A stretch of DNA of 64,000 bases from Xylanimonas allomyrinae (GTDB lineage Bacteria; Actinomycetota; Actinomycetes; Actinomycetales; Cellulomonadaceae). The notes below the pieces were generated by a model that had not been told where the DNA came from, made no database searches, and saw only the letters and a program-made list of their open reading frames with translations. The position numbers and the translations under genes were made by a program. The stretch is taken from contig NZ_CP035495.1 in NCBI RefSeq assembly GCF_004135345.1, positions 744,001 through 808,000 of the forward strand, written 5' to 3'. Numbering within the stretch: position 1 is the first letter of the stretch; each line of letters begins with the position of its first letter. Below are positions 9,343 to 18,459 of the stretch, piece after piece.

Positions 9343-10336
9343 TCAAGCGGCTGGCAGGATTTGGGTGTTCTCAAAGTTGGGGATGGTGGGGTCGGCCAGG
9401 CCGAGGTGCACCTCCAGGGGCCGGTTCCAGGCGATCGCCTCGTGCGGGCGCACGGTGTTGTAGTCGTCGCGGTAGTCGTCGGCGTACTCGACGAGGGCCA
9501 GGACGTCGTCGATCTCTTCGAGGAAGAGCCTCGTACTTCAATGACTGGAAGCCGCGTTCGCGTGACCCGTTCTGCCCGGGCGTGCGCACGCGGGTGCGCA
9601 CGTGCCGCAGCTCGGGGTGGGCGGTGATGAAGTGCTCGAACCGGAACGAGCGGAACGGGCCGCCGTTGTCCGTGACGACCGTGACCGCCGAGATGACGTT
9701 CCCGTCGCCGTCTCGCTCGCAGGCGTCGATCAGCGGGCGGCCGAACATCGTCTCGTAGTCGGTCAGCGCGAGCTCGATCGCGGCGATGGCGTCGTGCTGG
9801 TTCGCGGTCGGGGACACATGCCAGGGGTGCTCGTACTTGCTCCAGTAGTCCCGGCACCCGGCGATCCGCCACGTCCCGCCGGTGGTGGTCTCGAACTCGG
9901 AGAAGTCCAGCTGCCACACCTGGTTCGGCCCCGTCGGCTCGGTCGCGAACGCCGCCTTCCTACGCGCGGCGAGCTGGCGGCGTTCACGCTGGTAGGCCGC
10001 GGGCAGGATCAGCCCCTCGTCGCGCAGCAGCCGCAGCACGGACGCCTGCGATGCGGTGTGACCCTCGTAGCGGCACATGGCCCAGATCTTGCGGTGCCCC
10101 CACGCGGGATGCTTGAGCGCGTGCCGACGGGCAGCCTCGGCGACACTCTCGCGGGCCGGGCGCGGCCACGGCCCCTTCGTCGGTGCTCCGGTGCGGGCGC
10201 GGGCCTGCCAGCGCCGCCACGTGCGTTCGGGCACGCCGATCAGAGAGCAGAACCTCGTGGTCGGCATGCCCGCATCCAGACGGATCACCTCGAGGTCCTC
10301 GAAGGGCCCAGCCGGCCCTCCGCGGACTTCTTCCAC
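9343..10336 (-). pseudogene. IS3-family transposase OrfB, frameshifted near its C-terminus
   Basis: This is an integrase-core (rve) transposase with Asp in WQLDFSEFET, Asp in VVTDNGGPF and Glu in GSRERGFQSLKYE. Right after LKYE the frame is lost at about 9530. The expected continuation LFLEEIDDVLALVEYADDYR is found in another frame, ending at TGA 9343-9345 inside the terminal repeat. Two bases appear to be missing. The open frame as read ends at 9371 with a nonsense tail. The gene normally needs frameshifting from orfA for the active OrfAB fusion. Confidence 0.8.
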
Positions 10337-10602
10337 ACCCGGACCTCCAGGTGCGCCTCGCCCAAGGCCTGCGTCAACTCGGCGACCTCGGACTCCAGCT
10401 GCTGCTCCCGCGTCGAGGGGCCCGACTTCCCCGCCGCCAGGCCGGTCTTGCCAGCCTCGAGGAATTGCCGCTTCCAGTTCCCGACCGACTGCTCGGACAC
10501 CTTCGCCCGCCGGGCGGCCTCGGCGACGGTGACCTCCCCGGCCAGGACCGACAACACGATCCTGGTCTTCTCCTCAGCCGGAACGGCTGCTGGTCTTGCC
10601 AT
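10285..10602 (-). CDS. IS3-family transposase OrfA (HTH protein)
   Basis: This is a 105-aa OrfA with an N-terminal helix-turn-helix (VAEAARRAKVSEQSVGNW) and a C-terminal leucine-zipper-like helix (EQQLESEVAELTQALGEAHL), as usual for IS3 elements. It overlaps orfB by 52 nt, consistent with programmed -1 frameshifting, though no classical A6G slippery run is visible. Its start ATG 10600-10602 lies 69 bp inside the element. Confidence 0.85.
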   Translation of the reverse strand: MARPAAVPAEEKTRIVLSVLAGEVTVAEAARRAKVSEQSVGNWKRQFLEAGKTGLAAGKSGPSTREQQLESEVAELTQALGEAHLEVRVWKKSAEGRLGPSRTSR

Positions 10603-11177
10603 GAACGATCAGACTCCTCACAGGTCAGGCCCGCAACCAACGGGCCCTGCCACATAGTCTGACGCGCGACAGTCTGGACCCACGACAAGTTCGGCCGCCG
10701 CGTGTGGGCGCCAGCGATTGAGGCCGCACGTTCTGATGCGATGCACGACGTGAAGGTCGGCACCTGCCAGCACCCGCGGCTCACCAAGGAGCCCCGTGTC
10801 CACGATCTTCGGCACACTGCAGCGTCGTGGATGCTCGCGGGTGGCACGCCAATCGCGGCGGTGTCACGGCACCTGGGGCATGAGTCGATCACGACGACAG
10901 TCGACAGGTACGGGCACCTCGACCCGACGGTCGCTCGTCAGGCGGCGGATGCTGCGGCGGCTGCGCTGGCGGTAGCCATCCCGATCCCCGGGCAACCTTG
11001 AGGCCTGCGGCGGAGGGCATCGCAGAGGGCTGTCCTGGGGTGCGCCTTGACGGGGTTGGAGACTCTAGGCTGTCGCGCGCGGACGACTTGCCCGGGAAAG
11101 GCGTAACCCCGGCGATGTGGCCGAGGCCAGTGATCGTTCCGGGGTCTTCATTGACGAGTCTACGTGGGAGGTCGTGG

Positions 11178-11857
11178 GTGTCAACCACGGGGCGCGCTGT
11201 CGAGCATCGCTGGAGTGACGAGACGTTGCGCGACCTCCTGACAGCGGAGCGGCTTCGGTCATACCTTGCGGCCAACGACGGCGACGTCTCGGCGGCGCTG
11301 CGTCTGTATGACTGGAACGCCGATGTTGCGGGATCGGTCCTCGTGACGTCGGGCATGGTCGAGGTCATCGTCCGCAACGCGATGGACGCCAGCCTCGTCG
11401 CCTGGGCACGAGACCGTTCGCAGGACCGTGGTTCGACGCCGCCGTGTTCGACGCCCGTGGGGCGCGGGACATCTCGAAGGCTCGAGAGCGTGCGACGTCG
11501 TATGGCCGCGTCCCGGAGGTGCACGGCAAGGTGGTCGCCGAGCTGACGCTCGGGTTCTGGCGTTACCTCGCTGCGCAGCGGTACCTGACCACGCTGTGGG
11601 TTCCCGCGCTGGCGGCCGCGTTCCCGCACGGACCGGCAGACCTGGGCGTCCGCCGGCGTGAGGTCGACCGACGGCTTGCCTCGCTCCACCTGGTCCGCAA
11701 CCGTGCCGCGCACCATGAGCCGATTCACCGCCGCGACCTGTCGAGCGACTGGAAGGTCGCCGTCGAACTTGCCGCGTGGGTCCATCCCGACGCCGGTGCT
11801 TGGGTTGCCGCCCGCTCGACGCTCAACGCTGTGATGGCGTCGCGACCCAGGCGCTGA
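11178..11857 (+). pseudogene. Abi-family (Abi_2-like) protein, frameshifted
   Basis: Two frames combine into one protein of the Abi family, a group linked to phage abortive infection. The first part starts at GTG 11178 with GGGAGG about 5 nt upstream and includes LTAERLRSYLAANDGD and VRNAMDASLVAWARDRS. The second part continues PWFDAAVFDARGARDIS and ends with the family hallmark LHLVRNRAAHHEPIHRRD. The junction is at about 11425-11432. Its place between the integrase and DISARM fits a defence role. The frameshift implies loss of function unless it is an assembly error. Confidence 0.65.
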
Positions 11858-11945
11858 GGTCGGCCAGATCGTCCCTTGCTGGCAGATCGATCCTCGGAGC
11901 CTTGTGGGACGAGGGTGTCGGCTTGCCCAGTCGTCTTGTTGCGAG

Positions 11946-12695
11946 TCAGGCTCTGGCCGGGGGCTCGTACAGGTAAGGCTCAGCGTCTCTGATCTCGTCT
12001 TCGATGCGCGCTGCAAGCCTTGCGTCGTCGATGACGACGCCGAACTCGACGTTTCCGTACTCGGCGCTCCAGGAGAAGTTCGCGCTAGTGACGACCACGA
12101 ACCGGTGGTCGATCGAGAGGAACCTGCCGTGGTTGCGGACGCGTTTGCCTTCGAAGCGCTTGGTCTGGAGGACAGTGCCGGGGGAGAGCCAAGCGGCAAC
12201 CTCGGCAGTGCTCGGTCCTGGGCCACCGCCCTCGTTCGCCTCGGCGTCGATGTAGACGCGCACCGACACCCCGGCCCGTTCGACGGCGCCGCGCAGCGCG
12301 CGCCACATACCCGAGGTCTTCTGGAAGTTGTAGGTGGAACACACGACGGACTGACGGGCGTCGTCGACGAGGGACGCGAGCGATGTTGTCAGGCCGCCTG
12401 ACTGCGCGAGGTGGCCGGGCATCGTCCAGATCGTGTCGACCGCACGCGTGGTGGACCGGGCGCCCTCGATGCCACGCAGCGCTGCGGCGAGGATCTCGGT
12501 CTTGAAGCGGAGCCCGGCGCCCGCAACGAGGTCGGTCACCTTCGCCTTCTTGGCGAGGTCGATAACCCCGATCGCGGAGGTGAGGCTCTCGCCGTCCTCA
12601 AGCGACTCCGCGACGAGGCCAGCTTCGGTCCCCGTCAGCAGCCGTCCGAGTTCACGCAGCGCGTCGGCGCGGGTCGCATCAGCGGAAGAATCCAA
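11946..12695 (-). CDS. drmC: DISARM system phospholipase D-like protein DrmC
   Basis: DrmC is the PLD-fold component of DISARM and is dispensable in the systems studied. This 249-aa protein has a helical N-terminal half and a C-terminal single PLD motif, so it would act as a dimer. The motif is NHGRFLSID followed by TSANFS: the His, Asp and Asn are present, but the usual Lys of HxK is Arg, which may weaken catalysis. The start is TTG at 12693-12695, inside the last codons of drmB (17-nt overlap), so translation is probably coupled. It is the last gene of the DISARM operon. Confidence 0.88.
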   Translation of the reverse strand: MDSSADATRADALRELGRLLTGTEAGLVAESLEDGESLTSAIGVIDLAKKAKVTDLVAGAGLRFKTEILAAALRGIEGARSTTRAVDTIWTMPGHLAQSGGLTTSLASLVDDARQSVVCSTYNFQKTSGMWRALRGAVERAGVSVRVYIDAEANEGGGPGPSTAEVAAWLSPGTVLQTKRFEGKRVRNHGRFLSIDHRFVVVTSANFSWSAEYGNVEFGVVIDDARLAARIEDEIRDAEPYLYEPPARA

Positions 12696-14607
12696 GGTCC
12701 ACCGCCCCGGGGAGGTCGATGAGGAAGCGGCGGTCGAGGAATCGGTTCGCCCTCTCGCAGGACGTCTCCGACGCCATGGCGCACGTGTGGCAGGCGGCCC
12801 CGTGGAGGAAGTCCTCCGGGTCCTTGGGTGTGCGGTGGGCGCAAATGGGGTCGGACGAGCATCGCTTTGCCCGGGTCAGGGCTCGGGTCACGACGTCGTT
12901 GAGCCGTCCTTGCTCGCTGAGCTGGACGAGTCCGCCGAGGGTCCCGTCGGAGTCGGACGCCGTGGTGACGATCAGGAGGCCTGCCGACGCCGGCCGACCG
13001 TCGTCCGCCTTCCAGGCGTAGATCCGCTCGGACAGGGATGCGGCCGAGTAGCCGGAGTACATTGCCATCTCGCGGATGAGGACGTGCGCGAGGGTGTGGA
13101 GCAACCAGTACCGCGCGGGCCGGAACCGAGTGTCGGGGTCGACGTCCTTTGCCGTCTCGGAGAACCGCGCCCGGAAGTTGCGTTCGTGCGCGGCACGATG
13201 GGCATCCCAGAGGTCGGTCTTCTCGATCGCCGACTCCCAGGCGGAGACGGCGGCCTCGTCGAGCTGGATGTAGATGCCCTCGCCCTTGTCCTCGCTGGCC
13301 ACGGCCCAGCGAGGTCTGCCGTCGCGGTTGAGCGGGACGAGGCGACGGGCGATGTCGTTGGCGCGTTCCATCTCGTCGATGCGTGTGAAGCCGAGTACCG
13401 CGTTGACCTTGCGGAGCTTGTCGACAGCGAGCACGCGGGAGACGTTCCGCGCGGTGAGCTCGGGGTGGACCCCGCCGTCAGGAGGGGAGAGCACGAGTCC
13501 GCTCTTCTTGTCAGCCTGGTGCTGCTTGCCGATTGGGTCGCGTTGGAGGAAGTGCCACTCGGGCACCAGGAGGCTGACGGGGTCGAAGGTGCGCCGCAGC
13601 TCGGCGATCTCCTCTTCAGACGGCGCGGGTGCGACCAGTTCCGCCAGGGCCGCGGCGAGCGCGGCGTCGGTGCGATCTGCGAGCGGCGAACCGTCATCCT
13701 CAAGGAACTCGCGCCACTTGTCGACGTCGTCCCCGAGGCGTTCGAGTCGCTTCTCGGTCTTGGCCGCAACGCGCAGCTCGTCGGCGAGGGACTTTGCCGT
13801 CTCCTCGGCGGCCTCGGGCATGACGACGATCGACAGCGTGGCCGGGAACCAGAGGTTGGAGGCGCCGAGGATCATCAGTTGGGTGTCGATGGTGCAGCCG
13901 CCCTTGACAAACAGTCCGAGGTGCGGGTGGCGTCCGCGGCAGCGCGGCAGTTTCGGCCGCCCGATCTCGCCCTGGGCTTCGTTCATCGGGCGCGACATCC
14001 CGCAGGACTTGCAGAGGATCGTCGCCGAGGCCCCCTTGCCGACCGAACGTTCGGGCATCGCCAACGCCGGCGACTCTGCAGCTGCACACGCCCCGCCCTG
14101 GTGGACCCACCAGGAGTACGGGAACTCGTCGAGGTGCCCTTCCGTGCAGGCGATCAGGTAGCGGGCAGGAACAGCGGGCACGGGCTTGCGTGACGGCCGA
14201 CCCGAGTGGCCGGGGCACTTCTCGTGCTCGAAGCGGGCCTGGTCGGGCCGGAAGGGGTTCGTGTTGGCGTATGCGAACTTGGTGAGCGGCCCGAGCATGT
14301 CGCAGCCGGTGCAGCGGAGCCACTGCGGGAACACACGCGACGGCACGCCGAGGTCGTCCCCCTCCTTGCTTCGAGCGTTCGCCTTGGGCGCCCACGGAAA
14401 CGGGCGCAGCTCAGCGACCTGCGGGCCGAGATGGGTGCGGACGGCATCGAGCAGGCGTGGTGCATGAAGGCTCGGGATGCCGGCGCGGCGCTCCCAGATC
14501 CGGTCCCAGTCGTCGAGGCCGGCGGGCATGACGGTGAACGACGGCAGGTCCATGGTGGAGCCGGGACCGTAGGTGTAAAGCAGCGACGACGGGCGCGCAG
14601 AGCCCAC
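12679..14607 (-). CDS. drmB: DISARM DUF1998-domain protein DrmB (N-terminus probably frameshifted)
   Basis: DrmB is a core DISARM protein that works with the DrmA helicase in recognising and blocking phage DNA. The 642-aa frame has the family start SSLLYTYGPGSTMDLPSFTV. A Cys cluster in RCTGCDMLG and ILCKSCGMS and the C-terminal DUF1998 region (HTLAHVLIREMAMYSGYS, then CSSDPICAHR and HGAACHTCAMAS) complete it. The natural start is probably ATG 14697-14699 (MTDLLEPGAVLDPLGTS), which overlaps the drmA stop. That start is out of frame with the rest, so one base seems to be missing near 14650. As read, GTG 14605-14607 is the first start. Confidence 0.88.
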   Translation of the reverse strand: MGSARPSSLLYTYGPGSTMDLPSFTVMPAGLDDWDRIWERRAGIPSLHAPRLLDAVRTHLGPQVAELRPFPWAPKANARSKEGDDLGVPSRVFPQWLRCTGCDMLGPLTKFAYANTNPFRPDQARFEHEKCPGHSGRPSRKPVPAVPARYLIACTEGHLDEFPYSWWVHQGGACAAAESPALAMPERSVGKGASATILCKSCGMSRPMNEAQGEIGRPKLPRCRGRHPHLGLFVKGGCTIDTQLMILGASNLWFPATLSIVVMPEAAEETAKSLADELRVAAKTEKRLERLGDDVDKWREFLEDDGSPLADRTDAALAAALAELVAPAPSEEEIAELRRTFDPVSLLVPEWHFLQRDPIGKQHQADKKSGLVLSPPDGGVHPELTARNVSRVLAVDKLRKVNAVLGFTRIDEMERANDIARRLVPLNRDGRPRWAVASEDKGEGIYIQLDEAAVSAWESAIEKTDLWDAHRAAHERNFRARFSETAKDVDPDTRFRPARYWLLHTLAHVLIREMAMYSGYSAASLSERIYAWKADDGRPASAGLLIVTTASDSDGTLGGLVQLSEQGRLNDVVTRALTRAKRCSSDPICAHRTPKDPEDFLHGAACHTCAMASETSCERANRFLDRRFLIDLPGAVDLGFFR

Positions 14608-14691
14608 CTTCGCGCGGTTCTTGGTCGCGGTCTGCGTGTCGCCCGCTTCGAGGTCCCGAGCGGGTCGAGCACCGCGCCCGGTTCGAGCAGG

Positions 14692-17600
14692 TCAGTCATC
14701 GTTCGCGTCCTTCTGCTCAGGTTTGGGCAACCACGTGGGCTGGTGGTTCAGCTCGTACGACATGAGCTTCTCTTTGCGTGGCGTGACCAGGAGGTTGATC
14801 TCGGGCTGGACCTCGCGCATGGAGTTCGCCACCCGGAACGGGGGGCTGTCCTGCATCCCGGCGTCGAGGCGGGAGTTCTCGGGCGACAGCAAGAGCGCGC
14901 TGTACTCGCCGTCCTTGCCGGGCGGGATCTTCTCGTAGACGAGCTGATGCTGCTTCTGGCGCACGTACGCGCGCCGCTTGGACCACTGATCTCTGCGGTT
15001 CTTGAGCCGTTCTCCGACGACGTGCGCGGCCTCGTCACCGCCAGCGACCTTTGCGCGGACGACGATCTGCTCGATGAGCGCGTCCAGCCGCCCCATGGCG
15101 TCATCGACCCGCCACGCTTCCTTCTCGGGCGAGAGCCCGTCGTCCCGCACGGCATCGAGCACGCGGGCAGCGCTGACGAGCACGCCGTCCAGCGAACGGT
15201 CGATTGACGTATACGAGTACGGCGTCACCGACAGCGGCTCAACCTGGGAGTAGAACGTCTCGTGGTAATGCCGGAACGCCTCGAAGTGCGCAAGGTCGCG
15301 GGGGCGGGCCCAGTTGCCAAGCGTGACGACCAACCCGGGCCGGTCGGCGTCACGGCCAACGCGAGAGGACGCCTGGATGTACTCGGCGGTGTTCTTCGGC
15401 TGGCCGACCATGAGCATCAGGCCGAGCCGCGTGACGTCCACGCCGACCTGAAGCATCGACGTCGCCAGGACGGCGTCGAACGGCACGTCCTCACGGTAGG
15501 CGTACCGCTTGCCCGAGTCCCGAGCGGCCCTCGCCGCCGTCGCGCGATCCTTGCGGCCTGCGGTCGAGTCCCATGTGGGGTCGAACGTGACGCCCATCTG
15601 GTCGAGCGTCCCGGTGATCTCGCTCGACGCGACGCGCGAGGTCAGCTCGGCGACGTTGAGGCCGGCGGGCACGCTCCCGAACCTGAGCGGGAAGAACCGG
15701 CCGGGCCGATGTTTCTTGATGGCTGTCTGTACGTCGTCGGAGATGTACCGCGCCATGCCGGCCAGCTCCCTGGTGGCGTTGAAGTAGCCCACCAGTGTCA
15801 TGTACGGGTCCGCCGACGTCGGCTTGCCCTCGGCCGGTGGGACGGCCTGGTCCATGAGAACTTGGCCCGCCGACAGGAGCGTGCTGGCGACCACGATCTC
15901 GGCGGACGTCAGGCGGACGCCGGTCGTGCTGATGCCGATGTAGCGGCGGCCCGGGTTCTCGGGCGACACCTCGACCTCGCGGGAGAAGAACGTGTCGGCG
16001 ACGTCGAGCACCTGGGGCGGGAAGATCGTCACCCTGCGTCCGTAGAGCGCCCTGATCTGCTCCGAGGCATTGCGGACGGTCGCCGTGGAGGCGACGACGA
16101 GCGGGCGGATGGTGTTGCCATCGGCGTCCTTCCAGGTGTTGAGGACGTCGACGGCGAGCTCGAACGCCCCGACGGCGGTCCCGAGGGCACCGGTGATCAG
16201 GTGGAGCTCATCCTGGATGATGAGGTCCGGCGGCCGGAGTCTGTCGGCGGCACGTACCGCGGCGGCGGGCAGGCCAACCTTGGTGGGGTGCTTTCCGCCG
16301 ATGTCGATCGAGCAGATGGCCCCCTGGTCGTCGTGAATGTAGCCATGTCGGTCGCACCGCTTGCGGACGTATCCGAACAGTGCGGCGGCCTCGCCCTCAC
16401 GGGCAAGGCGAGCGAACTTGTCGACGGTCGCGATGACGAACGACGGTGTCAGGCGGTAGATCTCCTCATCGACCGTGAGGACAGGCAGCCCTTCGTCGCT
16501 GGTCGCGCCCTCGGAGAATGGGCAGTCTCCGAAGGCGTCCCCGCAGTACACGCGGATGCGGCGCTGGTCCTTGTCGCCCTTCATGTTCTTCGGCTCGATC
16601 GGGGTGCCGCACCAGGGGCAACGCTGAAGCTGAAGCACGGTCAGTCCGTACTTGCGGCCGTCGTTAGCCTCTGCGAGTTGCTGTTCGGCCTCGTCGTACC
16701 GCTTGGGTGAGACGGCCGTGCCGACCCACAGTCCGATGCGGAACGGCTCAGTGCCCCACGTCTCCTCGTCCTCGCGGCGCACCACCTCCGCGGCGCACAC
16801 CATCGCCGTCGCACGCTGGAACTGCTGCGCCGTCAGGAGACGCAGTGTGTAGCGCATGAGCACGGCGACACCCGCCGTTCCATCGATCCGGCCATCGGCG
16901 CCTTCGATCACACCGACCCGTCGGCGAATGGCGAACGTGAACGCAGCGAGCCCCAAGTAGGCCTCCGTCTTGCCACCACCGGTCGGGAAGAACAGCAGCT
17001 CTGCCTTGGCGCCCGCAGATGAGCGACGCTTGACCGCTGGCCGCGCCAGCGCCTCGATCTGCATGAGCACAAACGCGATCTGGAATGTGCGCCACGAGTG
17101 CGCCTTCGGCCCGCGGGCGAGCACGTCGTCGCGGGCCGCCGCAATGCCAAGGCGAGGGTTCGCGGCCCGCAGCTCTCCGACTTGCGACTGAATGCGCTGG
17201 TCAGCCATCACCTGGTTCATGAAGCGGAAGCACCGCAGCGCTTCCTCGTCGGCTAGGAGGAACGCAAGTCCGGCTGCCAACTGCTTCGCGACGAGTTCTG
17301 CGTCCACGACAGCCTCGGTCGCCACGTCGCGTAGGTGGTCCGGGAGCGCGTTGATCGCTGCTCGCTGCGCAGCGAGCCACTCTTGGTAGCCCTTGACGAT
17401 CGGCTGGAGTCCGGCGGCGAGGTTGTCCTTGCTTGCGGTCGCGAGCCGCGCCATGTCGAGCATCGCGTCGTCGATGTCGAGTGCCCGGGTCTGCGGCGTT
17501 TCCGAGATCGGCAGCCAGGTGGTCCGCACCTGCGTCGCCCGCCGGGCACCCTTCTCTACCGTCCAGTCCACGGAACATGTTCGGCCGATCGCGAACTCCA

Positions 17601-18459
17601 GCCGGTCCCGATACTGCAGCTGAAGCCGGGCAAGCTCCGGCTCGTGGTCGAGGAACGCGTCCTCGACCACGTCGGATACCGGCAGGAACACGTCCTTCGC
17701 GGGAGCGTTCACGTCGGCCTCGACGTACAACTGGGTCTGGTACAGCCAGGCGTCGATCGGGATGTGGCGCGGGGTCTCCTGGTCGTTGCACAGGGCCGCC
17801 TCGATGATCCGCTTGCCCTCGAAGTCCATGACGTCGACACGGATCAGGATGTCGTCCTCGAGGCGGTAGTCCTTCGTCTCACCCGCCTCCAACGCAGAGA
17901 GCACGATCGGCTGTCGGTGCGCGTGCTGGGTCCGGCGGTACTTGCGGCGTTGCCGTCCGGACGCCGTGACCTCGTCCGTCTCCTCCGACCGGTAGGTCCC
18001 CCACTCCGCGCGAATGACCACGCGCTCCGTCTCCGGTGCAACCTGGAACCGCAGGCCCATCGAGGCTGGGATCATCAACCCCCGTCGCAGCGGGACATCC
18101 TCGGCACCTTCGTCGTCGGACCCGGCCGTCTCGTCTGCGACTGAACCCACCGGCACGCCGCGCCCGAGGTCCGCTTCCTCGGCCGGAACGACGTCGTCGT
18201 CCGCCGCCGACGCGGCGTCCTCAGCCAGCGTCACGCCACCCTTGCCGGTCAGCTTCGCTGGCGCGATCCGGCCGACGAGGTAGAGCGCATCCGGCTGGGC
18301 GTCAAGCAGTTCGTCCTCGCCGTGGGCAGGCCCGAGGAGCTCGCGCTTGAGGATGTCGGTGAGATTCTCGCGATCGGTCCACGATGTGCCGTCGGGCATC
18401 GTCGTGAGCTCGTAGTCAGGGAACGGCGCGCGCTCGGGTCCAGCCGTTGCCTGGCTCAC
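14692..18459 (-). CDS. drmA: DISARM helicase DrmA
   Basis: DrmA is the large core helicase of DISARM (1255 aa). Walker A is FFPTGGGKTEAYLGL at about residue 490. The DExx-type motif is LIIQDELHLITGALG near 750. The C-terminal helicase motif ASSRVGRDADRPGLV is followed by the characteristic HFEAFRHYHETFYSQVEPLS. Cys pairs CPWCGTP and CGDAFGDCPF probably bind zinc. The start GTG 18457-18459 overlaps the TGA of the DUF1016 gene by 4 nt (GTGA), and its own stop overlaps the drmB start region, so the genes are translationally coupled. Confidence 0.93.
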   Translation of the reverse strand: MSQATAGPERAPFPDYELTTMPDGTSWTDRENLTDILKRELLGPAHGEDELLDAQPDALYLVGRIAPAKLTGKGGVTLAEDAASAADDDVVPAEEADLGRGVPVGSVADETAGSDDEGAEDVPLRRGLMIPASMGLRFQVAPETERVVIRAEWGTYRSEETDEVTASGRQRRKYRRTQHAHRQPIVLSALEAGETKDYRLEDDILIRVDVMDFEGKRIIEAALCNDQETPRHIPIDAWLYQTQLYVEADVNAPAKDVFLPVSDVVEDAFLDHEPELARLQLQYRDRLEFAIGRTCSVDWTVEKGARRATQVRTTWLPISETPQTRALDIDDAMLDMARLATASKDNLAAGLQPIVKGYQEWLAAQRAAINALPDHLRDVATEAVVDAELVAKQLAAGLAFLLADEEALRCFRFMNQVMADQRIQSQVGELRAANPRLGIAAARDDVLARGPKAHSWRTFQIAFVLMQIEALARPAVKRRSSAGAKAELLFFPTGGGKTEAYLGLAAFTFAIRRRVGVIEGADGRIDGTAGVAVLMRYTLRLLTAQQFQRATAMVCAAEVVRREDEETWGTEPFRIGLWVGTAVSPKRYDEAEQQLAEANDGRKYGLTVLQLQRCPWCGTPIEPKNMKGDKDQRRIRVYCGDAFGDCPFSEGATSDEGLPVLTVDEEIYRLTPSFVIATVDKFARLAREGEAAALFGYVRKRCDRHGYIHDDQGAICSIDIGGKHPTKVGLPAAAVRAADRLRPPDLIIQDELHLITGALGTAVGAFELAVDVLNTWKDADGNTIRPLVVASTATVRNASEQIRALYGRRVTIFPPQVLDVADTFFSREVEVSPENPGRRYIGISTTGVRLTSAEIVVASTLLSAGQVLMDQAVPPAEGKPTSADPYMTLVGYFNATRELAGMARYISDDVQTAIKKHRPGRFFPLRFGSVPAGLNVAELTSRVASSEITGTLDQMGVTFDPTWDSTAGRKDRATAARAARDSGKRYAYREDVPFDAVLATSMLQVGVDVTRLGLMLMVGQPKNTAEYIQASSRVGRDADRPGLVVTLGNWARPRDLAHFEAFRHYHETFYSQVEPLSVTPYSYTSIDRSLDGVLVSAARVLDAVRDDGLSPEKEAWRVDDAMGRLDALIEQIVVRAKVAGGDEAAHVVGERLKNRRDQWSKRRAYVRQKQHQLVYEKIPPGKDGEYSALLLSPENSRLDAGMQDSPPFRVANSMREVQPEINLLVTPRKEKLMSYELNHQPTWLPKPEQKDANDD

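Larger units (their letters stand above)
9334..10671 (-). mobile_element. IS3-family insertion sequence (1338 bp) inside the integrase gene
   Basis: The terminal inverted repeats begin TGTCtCGCGTCA at 9334 and, read from the other end, TGTCGCGCGTCA at 10671; both reach a shared TGGCAGG after about 19 bp. The flanking 4-bp direct repeat GTCT lies at 9330-9333 and 10672-10675. The element carries orfA and orfB on the minus strand. The intact target duplication and clean integrase reconstruction indicate a simple, fairly recent insertion. Confidence 0.9.
8394..11001 (+). pseudogene. Tyrosine recombinase (phage/ICE integrase), interrupted by an IS3 element
   Basis: The gene starts at GTG 8394 with AAGGAGG 7 nt upstream. 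The first part (8394-9333) holds the SAM-like N-terminal DNA-binding domain and catalytic Arg in ATGLRFGEASAL. After the IS3 element the second part (10676-11001) holds HDLRHTAASW, HLGHESITTT and the Tyr nucleophile in VDRYGHLDP. Removing the IS and one copy of its 4-bp duplication rejoins the frame exactly (IDGVVWTHDKFGRRVW) to give 421 aa, normal for an integrase. As it stands the enzyme is inactive, so any element depending on it is probably immobile. Confidence 0.9.
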
